Shown here in pieces: positions 9,186-17,691 of a DNA stretch of 33,622 nucleotides. Location of the stretch: NCBI GenBank assembly GCA_043782755.1, contig JAYWAC010000164.1:1-33622 (forward strand), in the 5' to 3' direction. Both the position numbers and the translations under genes were made by a program. Every line of letters starts with the position of its first letter. Positions within the stretch are counted from its first letter, which is position 1. The stretch is from JADJYF01 sp043782755. Lineage in GTDB: Bacteria > Pseudomonadota > Gammaproteobacteria > Ga0077536. A model generated the notes under the pieces. That model was given only the letters and a program-made list of their open reading frames with translations, made no database searches and had not been told where the DNA came from.

Positions 9186-9989
9186 TCAATGCACCCGCGT
9201 CTCTTTCACTTCCTCGATGCCCGGGTAATTCGGGAAATTGAGTTCCAGCACGCGCAGCGCGTCGTTGGACAGATCATCAAGTTCGAGAATCTTGTAGGAC
9301 TTGGCCATCAACACCAGAGCTTCCGGCATGGCCGGCGTCTGCTGGTAGTTCTCGACCACGTAACGGGCGCGATTGGCGGCCGCGACGAAGGCGCCGCGAC
9401 GCATGTAGTAGTTGGCGACATTGACCTCGTTCTGCGCGAGCAGGTTGCGCAGATGGCGCATACGCAGCTGCGAGTCATCGACATATTTGCTGTCGGGGAA
9501 ACGCTTGATGACCTCAGCGAAGTCGTTGAAGGATTTCAAGGCCGCGCCGGGATCGCGCTGCGAAGGGTCCTTGTGGATGTAACGCTCGGCCAGGCCTTGG
9601 CCAGCACCGAAGTTCACCAGGCCACGCAAATAAAAGGCATAGGCCATGTGCGGATGGGATGGATAGAGCTTCATGAAGCGGTCGAGCGTCGAAATCGCCG
9701 AGGCCGGTTCATCGGTCTTGTAGTAGCAGTAGGCCAATTCCAGTTGCGCCTGCTGTGTATAGACGCCGAAAGGATAGCGCGACTGCAGCTTCTCGTAATA
9801 CTCGATGGCGGAGCTGCAAGTGCCGTTGTCGAGATGATCCTTGGCGGCCTGGTAGAGGCGATCCTCGGGCCATTTAGCCATTTCCTTGTCTTTATCGGTC
9901 TGGCTGGGCAGCAGGCCGCAACTGGCGATGAGTGCACACAGGCAAAGGAAAACGGCGCGCACGAGCGCAGGGCTGAGCTTGAGAATCAT
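9186..9989 (-). CDS. bamD: Outer-membrane assembly lipoprotein BamD
   Basis: An essential lipoprotein of the BAM complex that works with BamA to insert beta-barrel proteins in the outer membrane. A lipoprotein signal peptide ends in the lipobox IASC with lipidated Cys24, followed by GLL. The rest of the 267 aa is TPR repeats with the family motifs YEKLQSRYPFGVYTQQAQLE, FMKLYPSHPHMAYAFYLRGL and RDPGAALKSFNDFAEVIKRF, in the usual order. The length is close to the E. coli protein (245 aa), with a modest C-terminal extension. It is divergent from rluD, a gammaproteobacterial arrangement, and convergent with nadE. Confidence 0.95.
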   Translation of the reverse strand: MILKLSPALVRAVFLCLCALIASCGLLPSQTDKDKEMAKWPEDRLYQAAKDHLDNGTCSSAIEYYEKLQSRYPFGVYTQQAQLELAYCYYKTDEPASAISTLDRFMKLYPSHPHMAYAFYLRGLVNFGAGQGLAERYIHKDPSQRDPGAALKSFNDFAEVIKRFPDSKYVDDSQLRMRHLRNLLAQNEVNVANYYMRRGAFVAAANRARYVVENYQQTPAMPEALVLMAKSYKILELDDLSNDALRVLELNFPNYPGIEEVKETRVH

Positions 9990-10042
9990 CTAACGTAGAA
10001 TCCCCGCGTGGGTATGGGTGGGCTGCGGTTGGTGCGCGGCGT

Positions 10043-10072
10043 ATTGTAGTGGCGGAATTTTCGACAAGGCAA
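10043..10072 (-). promoter_or_regulatory. Candidate bamD sigma-70 promoter
   Basis: The minus strand has TTGCCT (10067-10072), an 18-bp spacer and TACAAT (10043-10048), giving a predicted leader of about 45 nt before the bamD ATG. It lies in the 132-bp gap shared with divergent rluD. The boxes are reasonable but only 4/6 and 5/6 matches. Confidence 0.45.
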
Positions 10073-10121
10073 TGAACGTGATAGTTGCGCCATCGGCACG
10101 ACGGGTTTTGCGGGCGCATCG

Positions 10122-11117
10122 GTGCCGCGTGCCGCACGCGTGAGTGCCCGCTTGACCGAAAGTCATTCCGTGAAATTGCCCGCGACAGTCGATGGCCTGC
10201 GCCTCGATCAGGCGCTGGCGCGGGTGCTGACCCAATACTCTCGCAGTCTCATCAAACAGTGGATAGACAGCGGCCAGGTCACGCGGGGGGGCGTCGCACT
10301 TAAGCCGCGCACAGCGGCCCGCGCCGGTGAGGTCATTGAAGTCATCGCCACCCTCGACGCGGCCGGCGAACTCGCAGCCCAGGCCGTCGATTTCGCACTC
10401 GCCTACATCGACGAACATGTGATCGTGGTCGACAAGCCGGTCGGACTGGTCGTCCACCCCGGCGCCGGCAATCCCGATCACACCTTGGTCAACGGCCTCA
10501 TCGAGCGCTTTCCCGAACTCGCCGCCCTGCCCCGCGCCGGCCTCGTGCACCGCATCGACAAGGACACCTCGGGCTTGCTGGTCGCGGCCCGTACGCCCGG
10601 CGCCTTCCAGACCCTGGTGCGGGCACTGGCCCGACGCGATATCCATCGTCATTACCTGGCCGTGGTCAATGGTGTACTGGTGGCCGGCGGCACCATCGAT
10701 GCTGCCATTGCCCGCGACCCCCAGCAACGCACACGCATGCGCGTCATGTCGGGTGGCCGCGAAGCCGTCACCCATTACCGCGTCACCCAGCGCTATCGTG
10801 CCCACAGCCTGCTGGAAGTCGAGCTCGAAACCGGGCGGACTCACCAGATCCGCGTGCATCTCGCCTGGCGCGGTTATCCACTGGTCGGCGACAGCCGCTA
10901 CGGCGGACGCCCACACCTACCGCCGGCGGCGGCGCCGATCTTGCGCGAGGCGCTGCAACACTTTCCCCGTCAGGCCCTGCACGCCTGGCGGCTCGCGTTC
11001 AATCATCCGCTCGACGACACGCCGCTCGAATTCGAGTCGCCGATGCCGGCCGATCTGGAGAATTTACTGGCAGCACTGGCAGCCGATCTCGCCGCCCACC
11101 ACGGCACCGACGCTTGA
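10122..11117 (+). CDS. rluD: 23S rRNA pseudouridine synthase RluD
   Basis: It modifies uridines 1911, 1915 and 1917 in helix 69 of 23S rRNA in the family's characterised members. There is an N-terminal S4 RNA-binding domain (RLDQALARVLTQYSRSLIKQ), then the RluA-type catalytic domain with Asp146 in HRIDKDTSGLL and the closing motif GRTHQIRVHLAW. The length of 331 aa matches the family. The start is uncertain: GTG at 10122 is given, but GTG at 10140 gives an equally good N-terminus and neither has a strong ribosome site. It overlaps pgeF by four bases and is divergent from bamD; the bamD-rluD-pgeF-clpB order is well known in gammaproteobacteria. Confidence 0.94.
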   Translation: MPRAARVSARLTESHSVKLPATVDGLRLDQALARVLTQYSRSLIKQWIDSGQVTRGGVALKPRTAARAGEVIEVIATLDAAGELAAQAVDFALAYIDEHVIVVDKPVGLVVHPGAGNPDHTLVNGLIERFPELAALPRAGLVHRIDKDTSGLLVAARTPGAFQTLVRALARRDIHRHYLAVVNGVLVAGGTIDAAIARDPQQRTRMRVMSGGREAVTHYRVTQRYRAHSLLEVELETGRTHQIRVHLAWRGYPLVGDSRYGGRPHLPPAAAPILREALQHFPRQALHAWRLAFNHPLDDTPLEFESPMPADLENLLAALAADLAAHHGTDA

Positions 11118-11860
11118 GTGGCGCGTTGCGCTGTCTGACCGTCAGCTGGCCGGCACCGGCGCGCGTACGCGCGGTCTTCTCGACCCGCCTTGGTGGTGTA
11201 AGCCAAGGCCCCTGGGCAAGCCTCAATCTCGGCGGCCATGTCGGTGACGACCCGGCGGCCGTGGCGACCAACCGCGCCGCCATCAGCAACAGCCTTGGCC
11301 TCAACACGGAACCGTGTTGGCTGGAACAAATCCACAGCGACATCCTGCTCGACCTCGACGATCCCACTTGCCCACGGCGCGGCGATGCCGCCATCACCAG
11401 CACGCCTGGCCGGGTTGCGACGGTGATGGTCGCCGACTGCCTGCCGGTCCTGCTATGTGACCGCCAGGGTCGCCAGGTAGCGGCGGTGCATGCCGGCTGG
11501 CGCGGGCTCGCCTTCGAACTCATCCACAAAACTGTGAAGACCTTCAACGCGTCGCCCGAAGAGTTAATCGCCTGGCTGGGCCCCGCTATCGGGCCGACGG
11601 CCTATGGTGTCGGTGACTCCCTGCGCGCGCGCTTTGTCGCGCTGGACGCGCGCAATGCTGACGCCTTCCAGCAACTCGACCAGCAATGGCATTTGGATCT
11701 CGCGCGGATCGCCGAGCTGCAGCTCATCACCGCCGGCGTCAAGACCATCAGCGCGAGCGACATATGCGTACACAGCGACGCGCAAAACTATTTCTCTTAT
11801 CGCCGCGACGGCGAGACCGGCCGCATGGCGGCGATGGTGTGGTTGGAGGACAGCGCTTGA
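11114..11860 (+). CDS. pgeF: Polyphenol oxidase/purine nucleosidase-type protein PgeF (YfiH)
   Basis: A YfiH/LACC1-family enzyme of 248 aa. Members have been linked to purine nucleoside phosphorolysis/deamination and to correction of peptidoglycan by removing wrongly inserted L-serine (PgeF). The metal ligands of the family are visible: His74 in EQIHSD, Cys109 in ADCLPVLL and His126 in VHAGWRG; the LGPAIGP loop is also present. The start is a TTG at 11114 that overlaps the rluD stop (TTGA), so the gene depends on translational coupling. A further in-frame TTG at 11126 would be an alternative. Its last codons carry the clpB promoter -35 element. Confidence 0.92.
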   Translation: MSGALRCLTVSWPAPARVRAVFSTRLGGVSQGPWASLNLGGHVGDDPAAVATNRAAISNSLGLNTEPCWLEQIHSDILLDLDDPTCPRRGDAAITSTPGRVATVMVADCLPVLLCDRQGRQVAAVHAGWRGLAFELIHKTVKTFNASPEELIAWLGPAIGPTAYGVGDSLRARFVALDARNADAFQQLDQQWHLDLARIAELQLITAGVKTISASDICVHSDAQNYFSYRRDGETGRMAAMVWLEDSA

Positions 11861-11883
11861 TTTAACAGCACGCAGCCCCATTT
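11856..11883 (+). promoter_or_regulatory. Sigma-32 heat-shock promoter of clpB
   Basis: CTTGATT (11856-11862), a 13-bp spacer and CCCCATTT (11876-11883) match the sigma-32 consensus CTTGAAA / CCCCATNT closely. Transcription should start near 11890, about 30 nt before the clpB ATG. The -35 box contains the TGA stop of pgeF. Confidence 0.85.
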
Positions 11884-11919
11884 CCCTGTTATTCGTCCGA
11901 CTATTCGAGGAAACGCTGC

Positions 11920-14514
11920 ATGCGTGCCGACAAACTGACCACCAAGTTCCAGCAGGCTCTAGCCGACGCCCAGAGCCTGGCGCTGGGTGCCGACAATCAA
12001 TTCATGGAACCCGCCCATCTGCTCTGTGCCCTGCTCGACCAGGACGGCAGTGTGATCACCCAGCTGCTGCAGAACACAGGCGTGAACGTCGGGCGCGTGC
12101 GCGCCTCCGTCGCGCGAGCGCTGGAACGTCTGCCCAAGATCAGCGGCGCGGGCGGCGAAGTGCATCCCTCCAACGCGCTCCTCAAGCTGCTGAACCTCAC
12201 CGACAAACTCGCCCAGGAGCGCAAGGATGCCTACATCGCGAGCGAGTTATTCCTGCTTGCGGCCCTTAAGGACGCTGGCGAAGTCGGCCGCGTGCTGAAA
12301 GAACAGGGCGCCGATATCGCACGTATCGCCAAGGCCATCGATGAATTACGTGGAGGAGAGACTGTGGAGGACGCCAACGTCGAAGAACAGCGCCAGGCGC
12401 TCGACAAGTACACCGTCGACCTGACCGCGCTTGCCGAGGACGGCAAACTCGACCCGGTGATCGGTCGCGACGAGGAGATTCGCCGCACCATCCAGGTCCT
12501 ACAACGCCGTACCAAGAACAATCCGGTATTGATCGGCGAACCCGGCGTCGGCAAGACCGCCATCGTCGAAGGGCTCGCTCAGCGCATCATCAATGGCGAA
12601 GTGCCGGAAGGCTTGAAGCGCAAGCGCGTGCTGTCATTGGACATGGGCGCGCTGATCGCCGGCGCGAAGTTTCGCGGTGAATTCGAGGAACGGCTGAAGG
12701 CGGTCTTGAACGATCTCGCCAAGCAGGGTGGCCAGGTCATCCTTTTCATCGACGAGCTGCACACCGTGGTCGGCGCCGGCAAGGCGGAAGGCGCACTAGA
12801 CGCCGGCAATATGCTGAAGCCCGCACTGGCACGCGGCGAGCTGCATTGCATAGGCGCGACCACGCTCGATGAGTATCGCCAGTATGTCGAGAAGGACGCC
12901 GCACTTGAACGTCGTTTCCAGAAAGTGCTGGTCAATGAGCCGACCATCGAAGACACGGTCGCCATTCTGCGCGGCCTGAAGGAACGCTATGCCGTGCATC
13001 ACGGCGTCGAGATCACCGATCCGGCGATCGTCGCGGCCGCGCATCTGTCCAGCCGTTACATCAGTGATCGCCAGCTGCCTGACAAAGCTATCGACCTCAT
13101 CGACGAGGCTGCCAGTCGCATCAGCATCGAAATCGATTCCAAGCCGGAGTCCATGGACCGCCTCGCGCGCCGTGCCATCCAGCTCAAGATCGAGCGTGAA
13201 GCGCTGCGCAAGGAAAAGGACGACGCCTCCAAGCGACGCCTCGCCGACCTCGAAGCCCAGCTCGCCGAAGTCGAGCAGGAATACGCCGATCTAGAGGAGA
13301 TATGGAAAGCCGAGAAGGCCGCCTTGACGGGTGCCCACCAGGTGCAGGCCGAGCTGGAACGAGCGCGCCTCGACTTCGAGACCGCGCGCCGCTCGGGCGA
13401 TCTGAACCGCATGTCGGAACTGCAATACGGCGTCATGCCGGCCCTGGAGAAGCAGCTCGCCGCCGCTTCCAGCCGCGAGGATGGCAAACCCAACCGGTTG
13501 CTGCGCAACCGCGTGACCGAGGAAGAAGTGGCCGAGGTGGTCTCCAAGTGGACCGGCATTCCGGTCTCCAAGATGCTCGAAGGTGAGCGCGACAAGCTGT
13601 TGCGCATGGAAGAAGCCCTGCATGCCCGCGTGGTCGGCCAGGACGAAGCTGTGACCGCAGTCGCCAACGCCATTCGCCGCTCGCGCGCCGGCCTGTCGGA
13701 CCCTAACCGCCCGAACGGCTCCTTCCTGTTCCTAGGCCCCACCGGCGTCGGCAAGACCGAACTCTGCAAGGCCCTCGCCGCCTTCCTATTCGACACCGAA
13801 CAGGCGCTGGTGCGCATCGACATGTCGGAGTTCATGGAGAAGCACTCGGTGGCGCGCCTGATCGGCGCTCCGCCCGGCTATGTGGGTTATGAGGAAGGCG
13901 GCTATCTGACCGAGACAGTGCGGCGTAAACCGTACTCGGTGGTGCTGCTCGACGAAATCGAGAAAGCTCATCCGGAAGTGTTCAACATTCTCTTGCAGGT
14001 GCTGGATGACGGACGCCTGACCGACGGCCACGGCCGCACGGTCGATTTCCGCAACACCGTCATCGTCATGACCTCGAATCTGGGCTCAGACACCATCCAG
14101 GCGCTGACCGGCAGTGCCGACTACGAGCGCATGAAGTCGGCGGTGATGGGCGTGGTGGCCAACCACTTCCGGCCGGAGTTCATCAACCGCATCGACGAGG
14201 TGGTGGTATTCCATGCCCTGGAGAAGGCCCAGATCCGTGCCATCGCCGAGGTACAGATAGCCGGACTCAAAAGACGACTTGCGCAGATGGACATCGGCCT
14301 CGAAGTCACCACGGCCGCGCTCGACAAGCTCGGCGAGGCGGGCTTCGACCCGGTCTATGGCGCACGGCCGCTCAAGCGGGCGATCCAGAACCTGCTTGAA
14401 ACGCCGCTCGCCGAGGCCTTGCTCAAGGGTCGCTATCTGGCGGGCGATACCGTGCATGTCGATTGTGGTGAGAGCGGACTCATACTGGCTGGCGGACGCG
14501 ACGCCGCAGCCTGA
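11920..14514 (+). CDS. clpB: Disaggregase chaperone ClpB
   Basis: A hexameric AAA+ disaggregase that threads aggregated proteins through its pore together with DnaK. The 864 aa contain, in order: the Clp N-domain (1-145), NBD1 with Walker A GEPGVGKT (206-213) and FIDELHTVVGAG, the coiled-coil M-domain (about 410-530) that separates ClpB from ClpA/ClpC, and NBD2 with GPTGVGKT (606-613), LLDEIEKAHPE and the C-terminal D2-small domain. Length is close to E. coli ClpB (857). The ATG at 11920 follows GAGGAA at good spacing. The gene has its own heat-shock promoter, so it is uncoupled from pgeF. Confidence 0.98.
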   Translation: MRADKLTTKFQQALADAQSLALGADNQFMEPAHLLCALLDQDGSVITQLLQNTGVNVGRVRASVARALERLPKISGAGGEVHPSNALLKLLNLTDKLAQERKDAYIASELFLLAALKDAGEVGRVLKEQGADIARIAKAIDELRGGETVEDANVEEQRQALDKYTVDLTALAEDGKLDPVIGRDEEIRRTIQVLQRRTKNNPVLIGEPGVGKTAIVEGLAQRIINGEVPEGLKRKRVLSLDMGALIAGAKFRGEFEERLKAVLNDLAKQGGQVILFIDELHTVVGAGKAEGALDAGNMLKPALARGELHCIGATTLDEYRQYVEKDAALERRFQKVLVNEPTIEDTVAILRGLKERYAVHHGVEITDPAIVAAAHLSSRYISDRQLPDKAIDLIDEAASRISIEIDSKPESMDRLARRAIQLKIEREALRKEKDDASKRRLADLEAQLAEVEQEYADLEEIWKAEKAALTGAHQVQAELERARLDFETARRSGDLNRMSELQYGVMPALEKQLAAASSREDGKPNRLLRNRVTEEEVAEVVSKWTGIPVSKMLEGERDKLLRMEEALHARVVGQDEAVTAVANAIRRSRAGLSDPNRPNGSFLFLGPTGVGKTELCKALAAFLFDTEQALVRIDMSEFMEKHSVARLIGAPPGYVGYEEGGYLTETVRRKPYSVVLLDEIEKAHPEVFNILLQVLDDGRLTDGHGRTVDFRNTVIVMTSNLGSDTIQALTGSADYERMKSAVMGVVANHFRPEFINRIDEVVVFHALEKAQIRAIAEVQIAGLKRRLAQMDIGLEVTTAALDKLGEAGFDPVYGARPLKRAIQNLLETPLAEALLKGRYLAGDTVHVDCGESGLILAGGRDAAA
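12352..12366 (+). promoter_or_regulatory. Internal ribosome site and GTG start for short ClpB
   Basis: Inside clpB, GGAGGAGAG (12352-12360) lies five to seven bases before an in-frame GTG at 12364, codon 149. In E. coli the short ClpB form lacking the N-domain starts at the GTG codon for Val149. The match in position and the near-perfect ribosome site support a conserved dual-start arrangement here. Confidence 0.8.
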
Positions 14515-14530
14515 AAAAGGCCCGCTGTGC

Positions 14531-14569
14531 ACGCCCACGCACGGTCCTGTGTGAGGCGTGCGTGAGCGT
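14531..14569 (+). terminator. Possible clpB terminator hairpin
   Basis: Two arms (14531-14543 and 14557-14569) pair at 12 of 13 positions around a 13-nt loop, 16 bp after the clpB stop. No T-run follows, so it may be a weak terminator, an mRNA-protecting hairpin or Rho-assisted. The rest of the 139-bp gap before pilB shows no clear promoter. Confidence 0.4.
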
Positions 14570-14653
14570 CAAAATCATTCGACGGAGTAGCTATTTAGAA
14601 GCCACTAATCTACCATTTTGTGTGGAATCATTTGACCTCGCGAGCTGACCCCC

Positions 14654-16375
14654 ATGGCGGTATCGAGTAACCGGGTGCCCTTGAGTGGCCTCGCACGCAG
14701 ACTTGTTGCTGACGGCCTCCTGGAAGAAGATGCCGCAGGCCAGGCCTTCCAAGATGCGTTAGCCAAAAAGACCCCCTTCGTAAAATTCCTGGTCGACAAC
14801 GGCATCGTCAACGGACGCGCCATCGCGCACGCAGCCTCCAGTGAATTTGGCGTACCGATGGTCGACATCGATACCCTGGAAATCGATCCCGATACCATCA
14901 AGCTGGTCAGTCGCGATCTCATCACACGACACAACGCCATGCCGCTGTTCAAACGCGGCGCGCGCGTGTTCATCGGCATTCCCGACCCGACCAATCTGCA
15001 GGCGCTGGACGAAATCAAGTTCAACATCGGTGGCGGCACCACCGAAGCGGTGGTGGTGGAGTGGGACAAACTCGCCAAGATCATCGACAAGGCACTAGAG
15101 GCAGCCGATGCCGGCCTCGGCGCAATGGAGGATTCCGACCTCGAGGATTTCGACGACGTCGAAGTCGGACAAGAGCAGCCGGACCACAGCAACGATGCCG
15201 ACATCGACGATGCGCCAGTGGTGCGCTTCGTCAACAAGTGTCTGCTCGACGCCATCAAGCGCGGCGCGTCGGACTTACATTTCGAACCCTACGAAAAAAT
15301 CTACCGGGTACGCTTCCGCATCGATGGTGTCTTACAGGAAGTGTCGCGCCCGCCGCTCGCGCTGGCCGGTAAAATCGCCGCGCGCATCAAGGTCATGTCG
15401 CGCCTCGACGTGTCCGAACGTCGCGTACCCCAGGACGGCCGCATCAAACTCAAGCTATCCAAGACCAAAGCCATCGATTTCCGTGTCAGCACCTGCCCGA
15501 CCCTGTTCGGTGAAAAGGCAGTACTGCGTATTCTCGATTCCGACGCCGCGAAGTTGCAAATCGACCAGCTCGGCTACGAAGACTTTCAGAAGAAACTCTT
15601 TCTCAAGAATCTGCAAAAGCCCTATGGCATGTTTCTGGTCACGGGCCCGACCGGCAGCGGCAAGACGGTCTCGCTCTACACCGGTATCAACATCCTGAAT
15701 CAGGACGACGTCAACATCTCAACCGCCGAAGACCCGGTCGAAATCAATCTGCCAGGCGTCAACCAGGTGCAAGTCGACGAACGCACGGGCATGACTTTTC
15801 CCAAGGCGCTGAAAGCCTTCCTGCGTCAGGATCCGGACATCATTCTGGTGGGTGAGATTCGAGATTTCGAAACCGGCTCAATCGCGGTCAAGGCTGCCCA
15901 GACCGGTCATATGGTGATGTCGACCCTGCATACCAACGATGGCCCGCAAACCCTGACGCGTCTGCAGGACATGGGTATACAGGCTTTCGCGGTCGCGACC
16001 ACCATCAATCTCATTACCGGTCAGCGCCTGTGCCGGCGTCTGCATCCGGAATACAAAGTGCGCATCGAAATGCCCGAGGAAGCCCTGCTGCAGGAAGGCT
16101 TCGCTAAGGAATGGGTGGAACAAGGTATCAGCGTGTTCGGGCCCGGTAATGGCGGTGCCGATTGTCCGAGCGGTTACAAGGGCCGCGCTGGCATCTATCA
16201 GGTCTTGCCGATCTCCGACACCATGAAACGCCTGATCATCGAGGGCGCCAATGCCGTGGTGCTGGCCGATCAAGCCAAGTCCGAAGGCATCTGGGACATC
16301 CGCATCTCGGGGCTTTCCAAGGTCCGCGCGGGCGTCACCAGCCTTGCCGAAGTCAATCGAGTGACAGTGGAGTAA
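14654..16375 (+). CDS. pilB: Type IV pilus extension ATPase PilB
   Basis: The cytoplasmic hexameric motor that drives pilus extension. The 573 aa have a PilZ/MshEN-like N-terminal domain (about 1-150), an acidic linker, and a T2SSE ATPase domain with Walker A GPTGSGKT (331-338), the Asp box, Walker B DIILVGEIRD (395-404) and the His box STLHTNDG (423-430). In typical PilB proteins four cysteines (CxxC ... CxxC) bind zinc after the His box; here only Cys460 and Cys504 remain, with His464 nearby and Ala502 where a cysteine is expected. Flanking residues align without a shift, so it is substitution rather than frameshift. First gene of pilB-pilC-pilD-coaE-zapD; the promoter is unclear and the ribosome site is weak. 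Confidence 0.96.
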   Translation: MAVSSNRVPLSGLARRLVADGLLEEDAAGQAFQDALAKKTPFVKFLVDNGIVNGRAIAHAASSEFGVPMVDIDTLEIDPDTIKLVSRDLITRHNAMPLFKRGARVFIGIPDPTNLQALDEIKFNIGGGTTEAVVVEWDKLAKIIDKALEAADAGLGAMEDSDLEDFDDVEVGQEQPDHSNDADIDDAPVVRFVNKCLLDAIKRGASDLHFEPYEKIYRVRFRIDGVLQEVSRPPLALAGKIAARIKVMSRLDVSERRVPQDGRIKLKLSKTKAIDFRVSTCPTLFGEKAVLRILDSDAAKLQIDQLGYEDFQKKLFLKNLQKPYGMFLVTGPTGSGKTVSLYTGINILNQDDVNISTAEDPVEINLPGVNQVQVDERTGMTFPKALKAFLRQDPDIILVGEIRDFETGSIAVKAAQTGHMVMSTLHTNDGPQTLTRLQDMGIQAFAVATTINLITGQRLCRRLHPEYKVRIEMPEEALLQEGFAKEWVEQGISVFGPGNGGADCPSGYKGRAGIYQVLPISDTMKRLIIEGANAVVLADQAKSEGIWDIRISGLSKVRAGVTSLAEVNRVTVE

Positions 16376-16378
16376 GTC

Positions 16379-17599
16379 ATGGCAGAAGCTGCGGTCAAAT
16401 CGTCGATGTTCACCTGGGAGGGTGTCGACCGACATGGCAAGCGCGTCAAGGGTGAGATGTCGGGGCAGAACGATGCTTTGATCAAGGCCCAGCTGCGGCG
16501 TCAAGGCGTCAATCCGCTCAAGGTCAAGAAAAAATCCAAGCCGCTGTTCGGCGAATCGAGCGGCAAGATCACCACCAAGGACATCACTGTTTTCAGTCGC
16601 CAGATGGCGACCATGATGTCGTCCGGCGTACCGCTGGTGCAGTCGTTTGAAATCGTCGGCCGCGGCCACGAGAACAAAGCCATGCAGCAGTTGATCATGA
16701 GCATCAAGGCCGACGTCGAAGCCGGTGGTTCCTTGAACGAGGCGCTGAGCAAGCACCCGAATCAGTTTAACGAGCTCTATATCAACCTGGTGGTGGCCGG
16801 CGAGCACGCCGGTATTCTTGAGGAGATCCTGCACAAGCTCGCCACCTACATGGAAAAAACTGAAGCGCTCAAGTCCAAGATCAAGGGCGCGATGTTCTAT
16901 CCGATTGCGGTGGTGGTGGTGGCGTTTGTCATCACCTGCATCCTCATGATCTTCGTCATTCCCCAGTTCCAGGACTTGTTCTCGGGCTTCGGCGCTGAAC
17001 TGCCGGCCTTGACCCAGCTCGTGATCACCATGTCGAAATGGTTCCAGTCTTACTGGTACCTCATGATCGCGGGCATTGTCGGCGCGGTGTTTGGCATCAT
17101 GCAGGCGATGAAGCGCTCGATTAAATTCGCCCACTTCGTCGATCGCGCGCTGCTCAAGATCCCAGTGCTCGGCGACATTCTGAACAAGTCCGCCATCGCG
17201 CGCTTCGCGCGCACGCTGGCCACCATGTTCGCTGCCGGCACACCCCTGGTGGAAGCCATGACTTCGGTGGCGGGTGCCTGCGGCAACATCGTTTACTACG
17301 AAGCCGTAATGAAGATGCGCGACGAAATCGCGACCGGCACGCAAATGCAGGCCGCCATGCGCGACGTCAATATCTTCCCCAATATGGTCGTGCAGATGGT
17401 GGCTATCGGCGAAGAATCCGGCGCCCTCGATTCGATGCTGAGCAAGGTTGCCGACTGGTACGAGCAGGAAGTGGACGATGCGGTCGAATCACTGACCAGT
17501 CTGCTCGAGCCGATCATCATGGCGGTATTAGGCGTGCTGATCGGTGGCCTCGTGATCGCCATGTACCTGCCGATCTTCAAGATGGGTCAGGTGGTTTAA
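16379..17599 (+). CDS. pilC: Type IV pilus inner-membrane platform protein PilC
   Basis: The inner-membrane platform that couples the PilB/PilT motors to the growing fibre. The 406 aa contain two T2SSF domains (about residues 70-195 and 270-400), each followed by membrane helices; visible membrane segments include the AVVVVAFVITCILMIFVIP stretch and the final MAVLGVLIGGLVIAMYLPIF stretch. The family motifs FSRQMATMMSSGVPLVQSFE and FARTLATMFAAGTPLVEAM mark the two repeats. It starts three bases after the pilB stop, with GTGGAG in the end of pilB as its ribosome site. Tight coupling with pilB is expected. Confidence 0.97.
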   Translation: MAEAAVKSSMFTWEGVDRHGKRVKGEMSGQNDALIKAQLRRQGVNPLKVKKKSKPLFGESSGKITTKDITVFSRQMATMMSSGVPLVQSFEIVGRGHENKAMQQLIMSIKADVEAGGSLNEALSKHPNQFNELYINLVVAGEHAGILEEILHKLATYMEKTEALKSKIKGAMFYPIAVVVVAFVITCILMIFVIPQFQDLFSGFGAELPALTQLVITMSKWFQSYWYLMIAGIVGAVFGIMQAMKRSIKFAHFVDRALLKIPVLGDILNKSAIARFARTLATMFAAGTPLVEAMTSVAGACGNIVYYEAVMKMRDEIATGTQMQAAMRDVNIFPNMVVQMVAIGEESGALDSMLSKVADWYEQEVDDAVESLTSLLEPIIMAVLGVLIGGLVIAMYLPIFKMGQVV

Positions 17600-17637
17600 G
17601 CCACAAGACGACCCGCGCATCCAGCCCGTGAAAGTGT

Positions 17638-17661
17638 CATGACCGCGACTTGGCGGTCATG
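17638..17661 (+). other. Perfect hairpin in the pilC-pilD gap
   Basis: Nine-base arms CATGACCGC and GCGGTCATG flank a six-base loop GACTTG. It lies in the 92-bp gap between pilC and pilD, about 30 bp before the chosen pilD start, and includes the alternative ATG at 17659. No T-run follows. It could be an mRNA processing/stability element or an operator that lowers pilD expression relative to pilBC. Confidence 0.65.
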
Positions 17662-17691
17662 GCAGCGACACCGGCGGCAGCCGCTCCAAGC

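Noticed and set aside
9156..9998. Plus-strand open frame of 280 codons opposite bamD
   Set aside because: bamD has a signal peptide, lipobox and TPR motifs on the other strand; this frame starts inside the inverted repeat and has no family features.
14622..14640. Possible sigma-54 promoter before pilB (TGGAATCATTTGA)
   Set aside because: The spacing between GG and the downstream TG is two bases short, and the CAC and GC elements are missing.
15878..17344. Minus-strand open frame of 488 codons opposite pilB/pilC
   Set aside because: It lies wholly opposite two well-conserved genes, has a His/Asp/Gly-rich low-information composition typical of antisense frames in GC-rich DNA, and shows no known motif.
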